Positions 6,726-10,502 of a DNA stretch of 10,502 bases are shown in pieces (the first letter of the stretch is position 1; the number at the start of each line of letters is the position of its first letter). The stretch is from an uncultured Catenibacterium sp. (GTDB lineage: Bacteria; Bacillota_I; Bacilli_A; Erysipelotrichales; Coprobacillaceae). The stretch is from NCBI GenBank assembly GCA_900764725.1, contig CAAFPB010000569.1:1-10502 (forward strand), in the 5' to 3' direction. Made by a program: the position numbers and the translations under genes. The notes under the pieces were generated by a model. The model had not been told where the DNA came from, searched no databases, and saw nothing but the letters and a program-made list of their open reading frames with translations.

Positions 6726-8212
6726 ATGAAATTGATAAATAAGTTAAATAAAAAGTTACCACCCTTAGCATGGGTAGCAACTGTTAACGGAGGAATAACG
6801 AAACTAGTTCATGGAGAACACGTTGATGTTAAAGAAAATTTCTTTGTTGAAGGAGCTTGGAGTGGTGAATTTAACAAAGGATTATTTGCAAATGCCGAAT
6901 GGTTTTGTGGCACGGGGGGGGTATAGAAAATAAAGAAATTTTATTTTCTACACCTACTCATGTTACATATGGTTTATATATTTTTAAAAAAGAAAATGTA
7001 ATTTTCGTTAGTAACAGTCTTTATTTATTAATGGCGTTTACTGGATTAAAAATGGATTCAGAATATGCTGGATATGAAATCGATTTAAATAGTATTAGGA
7101 AAGGAGTGGATAAATACACAAAAAAGATACGTGTTTTAGAAAACGGGAAAGTTGTTTATGTAAAAGTGATTTATTATGCCAATTTAAGAGTTGGTAGTGA
7201 TGGACAGTATAATGTAGAAAATAAAGAAATATCTATTCCATTTAAGAATTTTAAAGATTATTATCAGAAACTTATGCAAGCAATGATTATGCTAAAAGAT
7301 AATGGTGCTGATAAAAATAGAAATAAGCAATATGGTGTCGTTTCTACAATTAGTAGAGGATATGATGCGCCTTGTTGTGCAGTTATAGCTAAGAAAATGG
7401 GAGCAACAACTGCTTGTACATTCTCACCAAAAGGAAAGCACAAAGAAGATTGTGGAGATAAGATTGCTAAGAAATTGGGATATGAAAATATCATTGTAAG
7501 AGATAGTGATATATATATAAAGAATGAAAACTATTTAGAAGCAGAGGTTGTTTGCACAGGAGAGCTTGGATCAGAAATAAGTATGGCTTCTTTTTATGAT
7601 GTCTTTAATGGAAACATTGTTTTGACAGGAGAAAGAGGCGATTCTATCTGGGATAGAAACGAAGCAAATCCAAATGATAGATTTATTTTTGAATCTAGAG
7701 ATGCTAGTTTAGGAAGTTCCGAAAGAAGACTATGGGTAGATTATATTTCTTGTCCTTTACCATTATTTGGAGCAACTGCTTGGCCTAGTATAACTAAGAT
7801 ATCTAATAGTGAAGAGATGAAAAAATGGTCATTATTTAACAACTATGATAGACCGATTCCTAGACGAATTGTAGAAGAATCTGGTGTTTTAAGAGAAGAA
7901 TTTGGAGTAAAAAAACAAGGTGCAGGTTTTAGCTATAGCTATGACTGGAAATCTCGTATTATTAAAAGAATGTCAAAAAAAACAGGAGAAGACTTCAATA
8001 ATTATTTAAAAAAGAATAAGAAGTTCCATTTATTTAGCTCATTATTCTTTTTGTTTAAAGTACGTGATATTTATCTGTCTAGAATTGGACTACGTAAGAG
8101 TAGTAGTAAAGATTTTTCTGAAATAGAAAATACAACTGTTGTAAGATATTTAGTTCCCTGGGCAGGAGAACATATGATAAATCGCTATAAAAATGCAATA
8201 GAAGAGCAGTGA
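6726..8212 (+). CDS. Asparagine-synthase-like PP-loop protein, frame broken at a G8 tract
   Basis: Two frames together encode one protein of about 495 residues. The first 66 codons run from an ATG with AGGGAG (6712-6717) to a stop at 6924-6926. The rest continues in another frame from the G run 6914-6921. Nine G (or six) would join them through TGGGIENKE; eight or seven lead to early stops. The internal ATG at 6899 has no ribosome binding site. The C-terminal two thirds resembles the asparagine synthase ATP-pyrophosphatase domain. Its PP-loop reads STISRGYDA (codons 7343-7369) instead of the usual SGGxDS, followed by TGERGDSIWDR and PIPRRI(V)EESG. The N-terminus lacks the catalytic Cys2 of glutamine-hydrolysing enzymes, so amide nitrogen would have to come from elsewhere, or the reaction is a different adenylation. 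Its substrate is unknown; a glycan or amino-acid carboxylate is suggested by context. As shown the gene is off. Confidence 0.75.
6914..6921 (+). repeat. Poly-G tract (G8), probable slippage site
   Basis: Eight consecutive G lie inside the asparagine-synthase-like gene, in strongly AT-rich surroundings. It is the longest G run I see in the window. Its length sets the reading frame: a multiple of three G gives the full protein, while seven or eight G truncate it after about 66-70 residues. Such runs are classic slipped-strand phase-variation sites. A sequencing error in the homopolymer is the main alternative. Confidence 0.7.
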
Positions 8213-8237
8213 GGGTTTATAGGTAGGAGAAAAATAA

Positions 8238-9197
8238 ATGAATATACTAATTTTAAGTGCAGGGACACGAAATAAAGTAGTTGAATACTTCGTAAGAACA
8301 TTGGCTGGAAAAGGAAATGTAGTTGCAACAGATATGAGTGAATTAGCACCAGCTATTTATGAAGCTGATAAATACTATATTGTTCCTAGAATGACAGAAC
8401 CAGGATATTTAGATATCATTCTTGATATTTGTATGAAGGAAAAGATTGATGGAGTTTTAAGTCTTATTGATCCAGAGTTATCACTCTTAGCTAAGAATAA
8501 AGAAAAATTTGAAGCTGTAGGAACTACAGTAATTGGATCATCATATGATTTATGTGAAATGTCTTTAGATAAATATGATATGTATAAATGGTTAAAAGAC
8601 CATGATTACAAATGTGCAAAATCATATATGGATAAAGATGAATTCTATGCAGATGTAGAAGCAGGAAAAGCTAATTATCCAGTATTTGTAAAACCAGCTA
8701 GAGGTAGTGCAAGTATTGCGATTTCTAAAGTATATGATAAAGAAACAGTAGAATTATTGTTTGCTCATGATGAAGGACTTATGATTCAGGAATATTTAAA
8801 TGGTCAGGAAATCGGTGCAGATGTTTATATTGATATGGTTTCTGGAGAAGTTGTTTCAATTTTTACTAAGAAAAAATTAAAGATGAGAGCTGGGGAAACA
8901 GATAAAGCAGTATCTTTTAAAGATAATAAGTTATTTGATCTTATTAAGAAGTTTGTATCAGAAGCTGGATATAGAGGTCAGATTGATATTGATATCTTTG
9001 ATATCAATGGAGAATATTATATTTCAGAAGTAAATCCACGTTTTGGAGGAGGATATCCTCATGCATATGAATGTGGTGTAGATCATATGAAACTCATTGC
9101 AAATAATCTTGAAGGTAATAAGAATGAATGTGGTGTAGGTGAAAACTACAACGCTGGAACTTATATGATGAAATACAATGAAATCATGATTAAGTAA
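8238..9197 (+). CDS. Stand-alone ATP-grasp ligase (carbamoyl-phosphate synthase large-chain-like)
   Basis: This cytosolic enzyme of 319 residues is predicted to form an acyl-phosphate from a carboxylate with ATP and pass it to an amine or similar nucleophile. The N-terminal pre-ATP-grasp domain begins MNILILSAGTRNKVVEYF and includes DGVLSLIDPELSLLA. The ATP-grasp core shows FVKPARGSAS with Lys152, MIQEYLNGQEIGADVY with Glu185 at the adenine-binding strand, and YISEVNPRFGGGYP with Glu264 and Asn266 as magnesium ligands. It is a third the size of CarB and has one ATP-grasp domain, so it is not carbamoyl phosphate synthase. AGGAGA (8225-8230) sits seven bases before the ATG. Homologues of this kind are common in surface-polysaccharide loci, where they are thought to attach amino acids or similar groups. 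The substrate is unknown. Confidence 0.88.
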   Translation: MNILILSAGTRNKVVEYFVRTLAGKGNVVATDMSELAPAIYEADKYYIVPRMTEPGYLDIILDICMKEKIDGVLSLIDPELSLLAKNKEKFEAVGTTVIGSSYDLCEMSLDKYDMYKWLKDHDYKCAKSYMDKDEFYADVEAGKANYPVFVKPARGSASIAISKVYDKETVELLFAHDEGLMIQEYLNGQEIGADVYIDMVSGEVVSIFTKKKLKMRAGETDKAVSFKDNKLFDLIKKFVSEAGYRGQIDIDIFDINGEYYISEVNPRFGGGYPHAYECGVDHMKLIANNLEGNKNECGVGENYNAGTYMMKYNEIMIK

Positions 9198-9211
9198 AGA
9201 GGAGAGAAGTT

Positions 9212-10432
9212 ATGAATGTATTGTTTTTAACAACAGGAAGAATTGATAGTATAGAACAACATTCAATTTATCCCGATTTGCTAAGATATTTTAGGGACCA
9301 AGGACATAATGTATATACTGTTGGTTCATATGAAAAAAGAGAAGGAAAAGAAACAGAACTTAAAGAAGATCATGGAGCAAAGATGCTATATGTTAAAATT
9401 GGTAATTTAACACAGACCAATTTGATTGAAAAGGGTATATCTACAGTTATGGTAGAAAGTCAGTATTTATCTGCAATTAAAAAATACTTCAGTGATGTGA
9501 AATTTGATTTAGTTTTATATTCAACTCCTCCTATTACTTTAGTAAAAGTAGTTGAATTTGTGAAAAGAAGAGATGGTGCAAAGACATATCTTCTTCTAAA
9601 GGATATATTTCCTCAAAACGCTGTTGATCTAGAAATGATGAAAAAAAGTGGTTTAAAAGGACTACTTTATAAATACTTTAGAAAAAAAGAAAAGTCACTG
9701 TATAAGGTCTCTGATTATATTGGTTGCATGAGTCAAGCTAATGTTGATTATGTAATCAATCACAATCCAGAAGTGGATCCATCTATTGTAGAAATATGTC
9801 CAAATTGTGTTGAGCCATTAGATAAAAGTGTTTCAACAGATAAAAGAATTGCTATTAGAAATAAGTATGATATTCCTTTAAACAAGAAAGTATTTATTTA
9901 TGGTGGAAATCTTGGAAAGCCGCAAGGAATTCCGTTTTTGATTAAATGTTTAAAGAGTCAAAAAGACAACAACAATGTATATTTTGTTGTAGTAGGTTCA
10001 GGTACAGAGTACTCAAAGTTAGAGTCTTTTATTAAGGAGTATAAACCTACGAATGTAAAACTTATGAAACGACTTCCAAAAGAAGATTATGACACTATGG
10101 TTGGGGCTTGTGATGTAGGGATGATTTTCCTAGATCATAGATTTACTATCCCTAATTTTCCAAGTAGATTACTTTCTTATATGCAAGCAAAGATACCAGT
10201 GCTAGCTGTTACTGATTCAAATACGGATATTGGTAATGTAATAGTAGAAGGTGGATTTGGTTGGTGGTGCGAAAGTAATGATGTTAATAATTTTGATAAA
10301 TTAGTTTCAAAGATTAATCTAGATAAATTAGAAGAACAAAAGGTATTAGAGTATTCTTTTCTCGAAGAAAATTATTCAGTAGAACAAGCATATAATACTA
10401 TTATGAGTCATTTTAGCATTCAGTCATTATGA
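9212..10432 (+). CDS. Family 4 glycosyltransferase, WbuB-like
   Basis: This 406-residue GT-B enzyme is predicted to move a sugar from a nucleotide donor onto the lipid-linked glycan at the cytoplasmic membrane. The N-terminal half shows MNVLFLTTGR, YSTPPITL and LKDIFPQNAVDLEMM, which are typical of the WbuB/amino-deoxysugar transferase branch. The C-terminal half opens with KVFIYGGNLGKPQGI and contains VVVGSGTEYSKLE. It ends in FPSRLLSYMQAKIPVLA followed by TDSNTDIG. In many GT4 enzymes the acceptor side of the donor site carries a Glu in this last motif; here it is Ser in RLLSY, possibly a subfamily trait. AGAGGAG (9198-9204) lies seven bases before the ATG, 14 bases after the ATP-grasp stop. 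It probably adds the second sugar after the PglC-like enzyme. Confidence 0.9.
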   Translation: MNVLFLTTGRIDSIEQHSIYPDLLRYFRDQGHNVYTVGSYEKREGKETELKEDHGAKMLYVKIGNLTQTNLIEKGISTVMVESQYLSAIKKYFSDVKFDLVLYSTPPITLVKVVEFVKRRDGAKTYLLLKDIFPQNAVDLEMMKKSGLKGLLYKYFRKKEKSLYKVSDYIGCMSQANVDYVINHNPEVDPSIVEICPNCVEPLDKSVSTDKRIAIRNKYDIPLNKKVFIYGGNLGKPQGIPFLIKCLKSQKDNNNVYFVVVGSGTEYSKLESFIKEYKPTNVKLMKRLPKEDYDTMVGACDVGMIFLDHRFTIPNFPSRLLSYMQAKIPVLAVTDSNTDIGNVIVEGGFGWWCESNDVNNFDKLVSKINLDKLEEQKVLEYSFLEENYSVEQAYNTIMSHFSIQSL

Positions 10433-10482
10433 TAAATTTAATTAGTATTATAAACAATCTTATTAACAATTGCTAGGTTACC

Positions 10483-10502
10483 AGGAAAGGAAAATTATTG
10501 TA
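10483..10502 (+). promoter_or_regulatory. Ribosome binding site of a probable next gene
   Basis: AGGAAAGG (10483-10490) is a strong Shine-Dalgarno sequence followed seven bases later by TTG (10498-10500). This suggests that another gene of the operon starts at the right edge. Too little sequence remains to identify it, and the TTG start is uncertain. Confidence 0.35.

Noticed and set aside
6914..6921. Single G deletion (7 G) as the repair of the frame
   Set aside because: Seven G gives TGGYRK and then a stop. Only run lengths divisible by three join the two frames.
6899..8212. Separate gene starting at the internal ATG at 6899
   Set aside because: There is no ribosome binding site before it, it overlaps the upstream fragment, and the residues before the G run continue naturally from the upstream frame. 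It is one gene with a frame break.
8238..9197. Carbamoyl-phosphate synthase large subunit
   Set aside because: It has only one ATP-grasp domain and 319 residues, lacks the second synthetase half and the allosteric domain, and sits in a glycan operon.

Overview
The window is AT-rich DNA with strong AGGAG/GGGAG-type ribosome binding sites, short intergenic gaps and every supported gene on the + strand. This fits a low-G+C Firmicute. A gut Erysipelotrichales or Clostridia-type host is my guess from overall style, not something the sequence proves. I see no rRNA, tRNA, CRISPR array, insertion sequence or phage gene.

Layout. Positions 1-346 hold no gene. They carry a near-perfect 13-bp inverted repeat (98-127), an intrinsic terminator (170-202) and a weak promoter candidate (231-260). 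Next comes an 848-residue superfamily 2 helicase with six C-terminal helicase-associated (HA) repeats (347-2893). Twenty bases after its stop begins a surface-glycan block. It opens with a decayed PglD-like hexapeptide acetyltransferase (2914-3348, pseudogene). A DegT/PglE-like sugar aminotransferase (3352-4635) and a PglC-like phosphoglycosyl transferase (4648-5313) follow. Then come a GNAT acetyltransferase (5307-5819), a fold-type II PLP enzyme of the D-cysteine desulfhydrase/ACC deaminase family (5822-6724), and an asparagine-synthase-like PP-loop protein (6726-8212) whose frame is broken at a run of eight G. The last two genes are a stand-alone ATP-grasp ligase (8238-9197) and a WbuB-like family 4 glycosyltransferase (9212-10432). 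A ribosome binding site near the right edge suggests another gene follows.

How the genes may work together (inference). The aminotransferase would make a nucleotide 4-amino-sugar. An acetyltransferase would acylate it, and the PglC-like enzyme would load the sugar-1-phosphate onto undecaprenyl phosphate. The GT4 enzyme would add the next sugar. The PLP enzyme, the PP-loop protein and the ATP-grasp protein look like a tailoring cassette that makes or activates an amino-acid-like or amide decoration. The normal PglD-type acetyltransferase is dead here, and the GNAT gene downstream is a candidate replacement.

Most notable points: the G8 tract, which would switch the PP-loop gene on at 6 or 9 G and off at 8; the unusual tailoring trio; the HA-repeat helicase at the head of a glycan operon; and the hairpin-plus-terminator leader, which could be an attenuation or antitermination site.
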